From Cryptomeria japonica (taxonomy: Eukaryota > Streptophyta > Pinopsida > Cupressales > Cupressaceae), in contig NC_081414.1 of NCBI RefSeq assembly GCF_030272615.1, positions 5,333,501 to 5,397,500 on the forward strand: 64,000 nt of DNA, read 5' to 3'. A program made the position numbers and the translations under genes. Each line of letters begins with the position of its first letter. Positions within the stretch are counted from its first letter, which is position 1. The notes under the pieces are model-generated. The model was given only the letters and a program-made list of their open reading frames with translations, searched no databases and was not told where the DNA came from. Below, piece after piece: positions 47,870 through 59,099 of this stretch.

Positions 47870-48199
47870 CTTTGTTCGCTTCTCATTTGACACATGTGCA
47901 TATGCCTCGCAACTAAAAACTCTAAGATGCCTCAATGAAGGATTATGACTGAACCATGCCTCCATAGGAATTTTATCATTGAAAGTTGATGTAGGAGACC
48001 TCTTAATCATGTAGCAAGAAGTGGCGACATCTTCAACCCAAAACTTTTGTTCTAGTCTAGCATCACTCAACATAGTCTGAACCTTCTCCATTAGTACCCT
48101 ATTCATTCCATAGTCTTTATAGAATACAAATTGTTCACCTATATATCGATGTGATTCCATGATAGACCTAAGGGAGATATTGTTATTGGAGAGAGTCAT
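47870..48199 (-). pseudogene. Copia C4 pol fragment: integrase catalytic part
   Basis: The minus-strand frame gives LMEKVQTMLSDARLEQKFW, CYMIKRSPTSTFNDKIPMEAW and PSLRHLRVFSCEAYAHV, ending EKRTK at the insertion edge. These are the blocks after the catalytic Glu in copia integrase. The sequence upstream of about 48110 no longer matches, so the fragment is truncated there. Confidence 0.8.
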
Positions 48200-49322
48200 G
48201 GTAGCTTGGTGTATCCTATAGAAGCAATATCATTTTCTACTCTTAGTCTAATCAATAAAAAAGAATTTAAGTGGTTAGCCCACTTTATCTTTAGATATAT
48301 TATTTCTTATGATTTGTCTTCTCATGAAGATCAATCTCGATCAATAGTTGTTGGCTCTAGAGAATTTTTTTGAGGGGGTTTTGTAATGTTTATCTCATTG
48401 TGCATATGATTTTGATTTATGATGACATTTATAAGGATTTTAGGAGATATTATTGGGTTGCATTGTTAGTTTTGGAATGAATTTGAATTTTCTAATCCTT
48501 GGTTAGAAAGACTTAAATCCATGTTCATTATATGAGATACCTATATTTTTTATATTTTTCTTATCTATGCTTGAAATGAATGGTTGGGTGTTTTTAAGGA
48601 TTTCTAGTTGGGTTTTTATGAAGGAGATTTTACTTGTAACATCTTAACACTTTAAGGTGTTGGTAGTTGGACATGTTATGCAATATAATTTGTATATTTT
48701 TCTCTCTTTATTCTTTGATTACTTCCTAAATATTTATATTCATGTGGTTTGGACGTGGATAACATGGGATAGTTATGGTGACTCTTTGTGTAGCAATATG
48801 CAACAATTTATGTTGCATATGATGATCATTCTTATTGCACTTTATTTACTACACAATTTTGATTGTTAGCCACAACTTCATATGAGTTTTGATTTGTAGA
48901 CTTGGAATGCCTTGATCTATTTGTTATTTGATATTACCCATGCAATGGCAGTTTTGGGGTGAGAATGTTATTTATTAACAATTTTTATACGAAGTTTTTT
49001 TATTATGGTTTATGGGTTACATATGGTGTTGGCATGCATTCTATTGATGGTTTTGGATGCCTTTGGGGGTATGAATTATCGAATACATTATCTTTTATAA
49101 TGACCACTATTTCTAGTCAAGTGTCCATTTTTTTGTTGGTAGTAGAAAAAAATATTTGTTGTCACTTGGATTTGGTGCTTACGTTCTTTGTATTGTTTTA
49201 CCTTGACCTTAACTTTCATTTAAATTCTTCATATATATGGGCATACAAGCACAATAGTATGTCACACTCGTAGGACATCAAAATTTGCATGGTCAATAAA
49301 AAATAACAAACACCTTTGTTTA
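48200..49322. other. No recognisable gene
   Basis: AT-rich, with short frames (48657-48869 and 48959-49273) that look like hydrophobic low-complexity translations. Nothing supports a function. Confidence 0.3.
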
Positions 49323-50064
<742 letters not shown>

Positions 50065-50076
50065 TGGTATCAGAGC
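50065..50076 (+). promoter_or_regulatory. C3 primer-binding site
   Basis: TGGTATCAGAGC immediately follows the 5' LTR. It is the complement of the 3' end of plant initiator-methionine tRNA. Confidence 0.92.
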
Positions 50077-50167
50077 AGAGTTAAAGGGAATAAAATTCTG
50101 AATTATTATTGAAATACAAAGGAAAGATATCATTTAAAGAAGGAGGATTCAATCACAAATCATCAAA

Positions 50168-50940
50168 ATGACCATCGGAATCAGGATGGAACATAGATTG
50201 GAAGGAGCATCAAATTTTCTATCATGGAAAATTAGAATCACCACACTATTGCAAGAACTGGAATTAGAATCTTTCATAGAAGAAGAAAAAGAAATGCCTA
50301 CAGATGAAGCAGAGAAAACGACTTGGAAAAGGAGGAACAATAAAGCCAAGAAATTAATTGTTGATTCAGTTAAAGACTCCATTCTCCCAAGTATAGCAAG
50401 ATTAACAACATCATATGAGGTTTTCAAGAAAATTCAAGAAACGTATGAGATAAACAATACAAGTCGTATATTAACATTGAAGGAGCAATTATTGACCATA
50501 AAAATGAACAAAGGAGAAACAGTTACATCTTATTTCTTAAGAATTGCTGAAATACGAGATCAACTATTTTCAATTGGTAACACTATAGAAGACATGGAAT
50601 TATCTCTAATAGCACTAAGGGGATTACCAACATCATGGGAGAATTTTATTCAATGCATAAGCACACGTCCACCTCTACCAAAATTTGATCAACTCAAGAA
50701 CGACTATACTTAGGAAGAATCAAGACTTATTACGAGAGGAATAGGTCTAAAGAAAGAGGGAGAAACACAAGCACTCAACACAAAGTCTCACAACAAAAAG
50801 AGAAAATCCTTCAAAAGAAAGAGGGGATTCAAAAGAGATTTTTCTAAAATTCAATGTTACAAATGTGATAAATATGGGCACACTCATCGACATTGTCCTA
50901 AAAGGCAAAAGACTCAAGCCACCGTAGCTAAAGCAAAAGA
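50168..50940 (+). pseudogene. C3 gag
   Basis: ATG at 50168 starts MTIGIRMEHRLEGASNFLSW, the usual entry of copia gag, and the open frame runs 181 codons. It contains a UBN2-type capsid (YEVFKKIQETYEINNTSRI, LALRGLPTSWENF-like). A TAG at 50711-50713 sits where Gln is likely, and the same frame continues to a basic stretch and the zinc knuckle CYKCDKYGHTHRHC (50855-50896), which is intact. Confidence 0.88.
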
Positions 50941-51110
50941 AATTTCACTCTTCTTTACAGCTTTTTCAAGTGAACTAAACTCCAATAATGGAACTTGGAT
51001 AATTGATAGTGGTGCATCAAGACATATAACCGGATTCAAAAATCAGTTTGAGACACTTGAAAATTATTCAACCGAAGAAGTAACTATTGGAGATAACTCC
51101 ACCTACCCAG
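50941..51110 (+). pseudogene. C3 aspartic protease
   Basis: WIIDSGASRHITG begins at about 50997, with the Asp-Ser-Gly triad at 51005-51013 intact. The domain continues in the same frame through the VKGIGTCTIKIKNG and LKDVLFVPGIKRNLVSI blocks that lead to integrase. Confidence 0.85.
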
Positions 51111-52330
51111 TGAAAGGAATAGGGACCTGCACTATCAAGATAAAGAATGGAGTATCTCTACAATTGAAAGATGTTCTATTTGTACCTGGAATCAAAAGAA
51201 ACTTAGTTTCTATATCAGGACTAGCAGACCAAGGATTCCGTGTCACCTTTAATGAGGACAAGGTTCTATTATGGCCTAAAAACTCAAATATGAAGAATGC
51301 TACAATAATAGGGACAAGAGACGGTAGTCTTTATAAAATATGTAATGATAAAAAATCTGCACTAACTCATGAAATCCCAAATCACAATGAATTATGGCAT
51401 AAAAGGGTAGGACATCTAAGGTATAATGCTCTACCTTTAATAAACAAAATTACTACGGGTCTTCCACACTTTAAAAATAATCATCCTAGCATTTGTAAAG
51501 GTTGTGCACTAGGAAAGAATATAAAAGGGTCTTTTCCTACAAGTGAGCACAAATCTAAAGTAATCTTAGAATTAATTCATACTGATTTATGTGGGCCCAT
51601 GTCAACACCTTCATTAACAGGATCACTATACCATATTATTTTTGTTGATGACTATTCTCGGAAAACTTGGATATACTTTCTTAAGGTTAAAGAATCAAGT
51701 GAGGTACTATCTAAATTCAAAGAATTTAAAGCTTTAGTAGAAAATCAAACAGATAAAAGAATAAAAGTATTAAGATCAGATAATGGAGGTGAATACAAAT
51801 CTGACATATTTATAGAATTTTGTAATTCTATTGGGATTAAGAGGGAGTATACTGTGTCGTATAATCCTCAATAGAACGGAGTAGCAGAAAGGAAGAATAG
51901 ATCCATAATCGAAGCAGCAAAAGCCATGATGCTCAATCAAAACCTTCATATTTCTTTTTGGGCGAAAGCTTCAAATACAGCAGTATATATTCAAAACCGA
52001 TGCCCACACTCCATATTAGAAAACATAACACCAAAAGAAGCATTCACAGGGATCAAACCAGATCTAAGTCATCTCAGGATATTTGGATGTTCTGTATACA
52101 TTCATGTACCTAAAGAGAAGAGGACAAAACTAGAACCATCAGGTAAGAGAGGCATACTTGTTGGTTATAGTGAAAACACAAAAGGGTATCGAATTTACAT
52201 TCCAGGACAAAAATCTGTTGAGATAAGTAGAGATGTAAAATTTGATGAAAATAACTCATTTAAAAACTTTGAAGAAGATAACATCCCAGAGATAGAAGAA
52301 GATCTCACTGCTGAAATTGAGAGGGAGGAT
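51111..52330 (+). pseudogene. C3 integrase
   Basis: LWHKRVGHLRYNAL and CKGCALGK form the HHCC finger. IHTDLCGPMS and FVDDYSRKTWIYF carry the first catalytic region and RSDNGGEYKS the second Asp. A TAG at 51872-51874 converts PQQNG to PQ-stop-NG, and VAERKN carries the Glu. ASNTAVYIQNRCPHS, DLSHLRIFGCSVYIHVP and GILVGYSENTKGYRIY complete the fold. All catalytic residues are present. Confidence 0.9.
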
Positions 52331-53533
52331 ATAGAAGAACCTGAATCTCCTGTCATTGAAAATGAGAATACTAATATAATCAATAGTAAGAAAAGGCCAT
52401 TATGGGCAAGGCAAATAATTAAAGAAAATAATGTAGAACCAAATGAAATATCTCATGAGAGTAAAAGGACAAGAACTCAAAAATGTTATGCAGCTCTTAT
52501 AACAGAAATCAATAACTCAAAACCATCAAATACTAAGGAGGCATTGTCTAATCAAGCATGGAGAGAGGCAATGATTGAAGAATATCAATCTATAATAAAG
52601 AATGATGTCTGGGACATAGTACCTAGACCTAAAAACAAAACCGTTGTCTCTTCTAGATGGCTATTCAAAACTAAATATGCTTCTGATGGAAGTATTTAGA
52701 AACATAAAGCTCGGTTTGTTGCTAGAGGGTTCTCACAAAAAGCAGGTATTGATTATGAAGAAATGTTTGCTCCTGTAGCATGGTATACATCAGTCAGAAC
52801 CATTATTGCTATAGTAGCCTCTAAAGGATGGAAGATACACCAAATGGATGTGAAAACAACATTCCTTAATGGCACTATTGAAGAAGAAGTATACTTAGAG
52901 CAGCCAAAAGGGTTCATTATACATGATGCATCAAAATATGTTTGCAAACTCAAGAAAGCACTATATGGGTTGAAACAAGCTCCTAAAGCTTGGTATGAAA
53001 GGATAAACATCTATCTTTCAAAACTAGGATACTCTAAAAATGATGCAGATCCTAACATTTACTTTAAGATAACAGATGGCAACATGGTTATTTTAGTTCT
53101 TTATGTAGATGATCTTTTAATAACAGGAGAGGATCATCTTATTGCAAAATGTAAGCAAGAACTCACTGCTGAATTTGACATGAAAGATTTAGGACTATTA
53201 CATTATTTCTTAGGGTTGGAAGTATCTCAAAAGGAAGGCTATATTTTGTTAAATCAACATAAATATACTATTGATATTCTAACCAGATTTGGAATGATGG
53301 AGTGTAAGCCTTTATCCACACCTATGGAAACAAATTTGCACAAACTCAAAGTTGAAGCAGAAGAGTCTGAACCTATTGATCCTACATTGTGTAGAGAAAT
53401 TGTTGGTTCTCTTATGCACTTGGTGAACACTAGACCTAACATCTGTTATGCAACCAATGTTGTGAGTCACTTTATGTGTGAGCCCAAGAAAATACACTTA
53501 ATGGTAGCTAAGCATATCTTGAGATATCTATGA
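52331..53533 (+). pseudogene. C3 reverse transcriptase
   Basis: An acidic linker, then AWREAMIEEYQSI and DIVPRPKNKTVVSSRWLFK. A TAG at 52697-52699 interrupts the YASDGSI/KHKARFVARGFSQ junction. QMDVKTTFLNGTIEEEVYL, LYGLKQAPKAWYE, LYVDDLLITG (YVDD at 53102-53113), LGLLHYFLGLEV and REIVGSLMHLVNTRPNI follow, the full copia RT order with catalytic residues intact. It ends at a TGA (53531-53533) in the RYL-stop-G block, where Arg or Lys is usual. Confidence 0.9.
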
Positions 53534-54046
53534 GGATCTATTGGATTTGGGCTAAAGTATGAACAGGTAGAAATCAATCTTCAAGGATATTCTGATTCTA
53601 ATTGGGCTGGAAGTACGACGGATCGGAAAAGCACTACAGGGTGTTGCTTCAGTCTTGGTTCGGCTATGATTTCCTGGTTCAGTTGAAAACAGTCAGTAGT
53701 AGCATTAAGCTCCACTGAAGCTGAATATATGGCAGCATCCATGGGAGCACGTGAAGTTGTATGGTTAAGAAAGCTATTATTTGGATTGTTTGGAAAACCT
53801 TTAGATCCAACTGTGATTCACTGTGACAATCAAAGTTGTATCAAGTTATCTGTTAATCCAGTTTTCCATAACAGATCCAAACACATTGAGATTCAATATC
53901 ATTACATAAGAGATATGGTAGATAGAAATGTTGTAAGGCTAGAGTACATTAGTACTGAAGAACAGAGTGTTGATATTTTCACTAAGCCACTAGCAAAACT
54001 GAAGATAGAATACTTCAGAAACAAACTTAGCATGATCAAGTTGTGA
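53534..54046 (+). pseudogene. C3 RNase H
   Basis: SDSNWAGSTTDRKSTTG and a TGA at 53684-53686 (SWFS-stop-KQ, Arg usual) precede ALSSTEAEYMAAS and IHCDNQSCIKLSVNP. HIEIQYHYIRD and VDIFTKPLAKLK follow, and the protein ends at 54046. Acidic active-site residues are intact and the reading frame is the same as gag. Confidence 0.9.
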
Positions 54047-54199
54047 AATATGATTTATATTCCTCTTATTTATAAGTTTTTTATTCATGAATAAATGTAA
54101 AAAAAAAAATATGTGTATATTGCAATATTGTGTAAAATGATCATTGTGTGGGTTAACGTTTCAAGGTGACGATCTTGTAAATGGTTAACCAAAGTGTCA

Positions 54200-54410
54200 A
54201 GATAGACTACTTAAATGTGTGTCCTGATTGTTCGGATATCTTGACTCTTGTTATTACTGGATGTGTAATAACGAAACCATATCATGATAGACTACTTAAT
54301 TGTGTGTCCTGACTGTGCGGAGATCATGATATTCAAGTCTATACTCATGATGAGACTACATTAACTTGTATGTCCCGAAGTGCGGATGTCATGATAGACT
54401 TTTTTTGATT
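54200..54410 (+). repeat. Imperfect tandem repeats in the C3 3' untranslated region
   Basis: Three diverged copies of a motif of the type ATGATAGACTACTT...TGTGTGTCC.GA..GTGCGGA..TCATGAT lie between pol and the PPT (starting near 54201, 54283 and 54345). Confidence 0.7.
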
Positions 54411-54420
54411 AATACTCACT

Positions 54421-54433
54421 CGCTAAGAGGGAG
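54421..54433 (+). promoter_or_regulatory. C3 polypurine tract
   Basis: The purine-rich AAGAGGGAG (within 54421-54433) directly precedes the TGTTAAG start of the 3' LTR. Confidence 0.75.
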
Positions 54434-54457
54434 TGTTAAGATATAGCTTCATTCGTA

Positions 54458-54506
<49 letters not shown>

Positions 54507-55095
54507 ATAATTTATTATAATGAAGAAGTTGTTATAAATGTTATTATCATTATTATTAATATAGTAATGATAATATTATAATGCATGATAAATATTACAT
54601 TATATTATATTATCATTACTATATTAATAATATAGTAATGGTAATATTAATACATTATCGAAATGAATGATGAAATGCATTGCCGACACTGTTGTATACA
54701 TTACCAACTGTCGACACTGATGTATACATTGCCGACTGTTGTTTGTGTCGGCTTACATTAAACAGTCTCCATGTTAATGTAAGCGATTGTTGTTAACAGT
54801 CGCTTACATTAACATAGCGACTATATACTATATACACTGTTTCATTGTTATGCGATGTTTCATTTGAGAGTCATGATCCTTGGGAAGTGACCGATCATAA
54901 TTATAAATATATTGTGTGCAGTGAGGGTTCGAATACAATCAGTTAAAAAGTTCATTGCTATTCTCCCCTCACTGCATACAATATTATATGCTTCAAATTA
55001 AAACAGAGATACACATATATATATCAGCATTAAATAAATAACAGTACTGAATATATTAATAGTGAATATATTCCCAAAGATCTGATTTCTTAACA
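54434..55095 (+). repeat. C3 3' LTR
   Basis: This LTR is 662 bp, with the same ends and inverted repeats as the 5' LTR and a shorter TA tract. Confidence 0.9.
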
Positions 55096-55539
55096 ATTTA
55101 GAGGTATTTATTTGAATGAAGATACCTTCCTTCAAAAGTCAGTCAAATTTTTAATATTTTAATATTATTTAGGTCATGGAAAGGACCGCTGGACAAAGGT
55201 ACCCTCATTCAAAGGTCCTTAGATGGTGCTCTCCACCTCGGTCCTTAGATTTTCCTCAAATTCTTCAAGTCAAGTCTTAGGTTGGATGAAAAAATGGAAT
55301 CAAGATGATAAAATAATCCATAGCATTGTAGCCCTTGGAGTAGGCTTTCCAAAAATTATAGTTTTGATATATATAATTTGATAATTATATTTAGTTTTAA
55401 ATTTTCTAGTGAGCATAGTTTATTCACTAAACATCATGGTCTTTGTTCCACACATGTAAAAAAAACAAAAAACAAAAATGTAAAAAGATCTATAAGTAAT
55501 CATTTGTATCCTTGTTTCAACAAAAAAATATATCTATTT
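55096..55539. other. No recognisable gene
   Basis: AT-rich flank of C3. The short forward frame 55378-55650 runs into the foldback and has no domain. Confidence 0.3.
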
Positions 55540-55716
55540 AATGCTTCTGGATTTGATTTTGTGGGTTTTTTTGCATCAACATTTTTTATCACACTCTGTG
55601 ATCCATCATCGGGATTTTTCTCTTGGTGCTCTCTACTATCATCCCGATGATGGATCACATGGTATGATCGGAAACGTTGATGCAAAAAAACTCACACAAC
55701 CAAATACATAAGCATT
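55540..55716. repeat. 177-bp foldback (76-bp arms, 25-bp loop)
   Basis: Left arm 55540-55615 and right arm 55641-55716 are inverted copies of equal length, with about 80 percent or more pairing by eye. Two stretches pair perfectly: GTTTTTTTGCATCAAC with its complement, and GTGATCCATCATCGGGAT with its complement at the loop side. The loop is 55616-55640. Pairing fades outside the arms. It could be a foldback-type MITE or a hairpin RNA precursor; the sequence alone does not decide. Confidence 0.75.
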
Positions 55717-56820
55717 ATACATATAAATTAATGGATTGTGGAAATCTAATGGCAAAGGTTAAAAAAATAATAATTTGGATAAAATATTCCATAGAAACGC
55801 ATATTACACATGGAGAATACATTCAATAAGCTTGATGTTTCAAAAATATTCATAAAGGCCTTGCAAGTGTACTGTAACGTTTTAAAAATGAATACTAAAT
55901 TGAGTGAATATTTTTTAAGGTTACATTTTTTATTCACGAGGTTTTTCCCATGATATATCTTGTGCATTCTTGATGGTATATGTATCTATTCTTTTGTATG
56001 GTGGATTATATATACTTTTTGACATATTTTTCTCTCGCGATTATGTAAGAATGTTAAATATTGATGAATTTTTTCCTTTTTCAAATTTATCTCCAAACAT
56101 TTTGACAACCCTTTAAAGATATTCATAAATACTATTAATCTAAATAACAAAAAAAACATAAACAAATCAAATGAATAAAAGAACACAAAACAAACAAAAT
56201 CAATTCTACATGACAAACATAGAAGTGATTTCCAAACAAAGGCACGTGTCTTGCACAAAATTTAAAGCAACACACAAATTAAAAAATATCATTTCAAAAC
56301 ATCCATGTGCAATCATCAAACCAATTACCTCCAATCCAGTCCTCATATTAAAAAACACATTATGAATTTATTGTACTTAAAAGCTGAAAATAATGTATCT
56401 AAGTTGACTTATACCATATTATAAATAAATAAATAATATTTTAAATCTAAATTGTCTTATACACGTTTAATTACAATTATTTAATTAAAGAAATCAAAAT
56501 TTAGTTTTTATTACTTAATCTTTTGTATTAAAAAAAAGTAGGCTTCACCCCATTCAACGGCTTAAAATCAAGTTCAAACAAATTTAAAAAAAAAAAAAAA
56601 AAAATTCACCTCGTCTGGTTGGGCCGGGCTTATCCTTTGAGTCAAGAGTGTGGGCCCCACTTAACCCAACCTTTCCCGTTTGCTTGTCTTTTCACGTTTC
56701 GCTTTGCCGTTTTGACCTTTCATTTTGCCGTCCCGTTCCGTTCCGTTTCTTGTTTTGTCCACAATTCCAAACGAACGCAGCATAAAGATTAAAGACATTT
56801 TGTTAGAGGATTTTTCTCAG
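55717..56820. other. No recognisable gene, contrasting GC-rich patch
   Basis: Mostly AT-rich. An A-run near 56585-56603 is followed by a patch at about 56610-56790 with repeated CCGTT/CCGTTTC-type words and GGGCCGGGC, distinctly richer in GC than the rest. It lies just upstream of the PPR pseudogene and could be a remnant of its 5' region. Confidence 0.35.
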
Positions 56821-59095
56821 ATATTGTAGGTAGACTGGTATGCAAAATGAGGAAGACTGGATAACCAAGTGAACTGTTTGACAGAATGCCTCAAAGAGAT
56901 GTCATCTCATGGAATTCCATGATTGCAGCATATGCAGAAAATGGATTTATTAAAAACACTCTCGAAACTTTTAAGAAAATGCAACTTTCTCAGTTTGCTT
57001 CCTATCTGTCCCAAAAAATGGGAGCTTTGGAACAGGGTATGGACATCCAGCAAATCATAGTGGAAGGGGTTTCTTTCTTTTGTCATATATTTAGGTAAAG
57101 GATAGAAGAATTTTGTCAAATATTGTGGTTGTAACTGCTCAGGTAGACATGTTTTCAAAATGTGGAAGGATATACAATGCACAAAATGTGGAAACATAGA
57201 CAAAGCATATTAACTGCTCACACAGACGTATGCAAAATCTGAAAGGATATACAATGCATTTGTAACTGCCCATGCTTGCATAGACAATTATAGACAAGGC
57301 ATGGGTAACTGCCCGGATAGACATAAAAACATAGACAAAGCAAATGGACTATTTAACTGTTGACATAATTACAATTGACAGGTGTAAATCCAAATTCCAC
57401 AACCTCTGCCAGCATCCTCCCTAATTGTGCCAAAATGGGAGCTTTGGAACAGGGCATGGACATCCATCAAAGCATAATGGAAAGAGGATTTTTGTCAGAT
57501 AGTACAGCTGAAAATGCTCTGGTAAACATGTATGCAAAATCTGGAAGGATAGACATGGCACATGAATAGTTTGACAGAATGCCTTAGATATGTCATCTTA
57601 TGGAATATATGCACAAAATTGATTTACTAAAATGGCTATTGAAACTTTCAAGTAAATGCAATTGGCAGGTGTAAAGCCACATTTCACAACCTGTGCAAGT
57701 ATCCTCTCTACCGGTGCCAAAATGGGAGCTTTGGAATAGGGTATGAACATCCATCAAAGCATAGTGGAAGGGGGATTTTTTCATATATATTGTAGGTAAA
57801 GGATTGAAAAACTTTGTTAAATGTTGTGGCTGAACTGCCCAGGCAGACATGTATGCAAAATGTGGAAGCATAGTAGGGGTAAAGGCAAATTCCACAACTT
57901 TTGCCAACATACTCCCTTCATATGCCAAAATGGGAGCTTGGAAGAGGACATGCACATCTATCTTTTAGCAGGATTTTTGGAAATGCTCTGGTAGATATGT
58001 ATCCAAAATATGGAAGAATAGACATGGCACATATGAACAGATTGACAGAATGCCTGAGAGATGTCATCTCATGGAATTTCACGATATGCACAAAATTGAT
58101 TTATTAAAAAGGCTGGTGAAATTTTCAAGTAAATGTAATTGGCAGGTATAAAACCACATTCCACAGCCTCTGCCAGTATCCTCCCTAGCTATGCCAAAAT
58201 GGGAGCTTTGGAACAGGGTACGGGCATCCATCAAAGCATAGTGGAAGGGGGATTTTTGTCATATATTATAGGTAGAGGATAGAAGGATTTTGTCAAATAT
58301 TGTGGCTGAACTGTTCAAATAGACATATATGCAAAATGGGGAAGCATAGCAGGTGTAAAGACGAATTCCACAACCTTGCCAGCATCTGCCCTGCCTGTGC
58401 CAAATTGGGAGATTTGGAACAGGGCATGGACATCCATCAAATCATAATGAAAAGAGGGTTTTTGTCAGATATTATAGTTGGAAATGCAAAATATGGAAGA
58501 ATAGTCAAGGCAAGAGAATTGTTTAACATAATGCCTCAAACAGATATCATCTCATGGAATTCCATGATTGTAGGATATGAACAAAATTGGTTTATTAAAA
58601 GCGCTGTTTGAAATTTTCAAGTAAATACAATTGGCAGGTGTAAAGCCACATTTCACAGCCTTGGCGAGTATCCTGCCTGCCTATGCTAAAATAAGAGCTT
58701 TGGGACAGGTTATAGACATCCATCGAAGCATTGTGGAAGGGAGATTTTTGTCATTTTTGTCGAAGCATTGTGGAAGGAAGAATTTTGTCAAATACTGTGA
58801 CTAAACTGCTCTGGTAGACAGGTATGCAAAATGTGGAAGCATAGCAGGTGTAAAGACAAATTCCAGAACCTTTGACAGCATCCTCCTTGCCTGTGCTATG
58901 TGCCATATGCCATATGGGGAGCTTTGGAACAGTAATACACTTCCATCAAAGAATAATGAGAAGAGGACTTTTGTCAAATATTATAGTTCGAAATGCTCTG
59001 GTAGACGCATATGCAAAATATGGAAGAATAGTTAAGGCACATGAACTGTTTGACACAATGCCTGAAATTGTTTGACACAATGCCTTAAAGAGATA
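56821..59095 (+). pseudogene. PLS-type pentatricopeptide repeat (PPR) pseudogene
   Basis: Motifs recur in the forward frames. RDVISWNSMIAAYAENGF lies at 56898, GVKPNSTTSAS-type helices and AKMGALEQGMDIHQ at about 57020, 57440, 57725, 58200, 58410 and 58695, and NALVDMYAKSGRIDMAHELF-type blocks between them. These are P-L-S modules of plant organellar RNA-binding PPR proteins. There is no start, no signal peptide and no E or DYW domain, and stops and frameshifts abound. From about 57375 the modules repeat as a block of roughly 480-495 bp containing one full and one shortened module, about three and a half times. The copies share the same stop codon (AAG-TAA-ATG at 57653, 58130 and 58622). Confidence 0.85.
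57375..59080 (+). repeat. Tandem ~490-bp blocks within the PPR pseudogene
   Basis: Marker positions recur with constant spacing. The shared TAA is at 57653, 58130 and 58622. The shared internal fusion GCATAG(C/T)AGG, joining the CGSI and AGVK parts and skipping the DVISWN module, is at about 57868, 58343 and 58839. Spacings are 475-496 bp. Confidence 0.8.
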
Positions 59096-59099
59096 TTTC

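Noticed and set aside
56821-59095. Possible functional PPR-DYW RNA-editing factor
   Set aside because: Stops and frameshifts occur in nearly every module, and no E or DYW domain follows.
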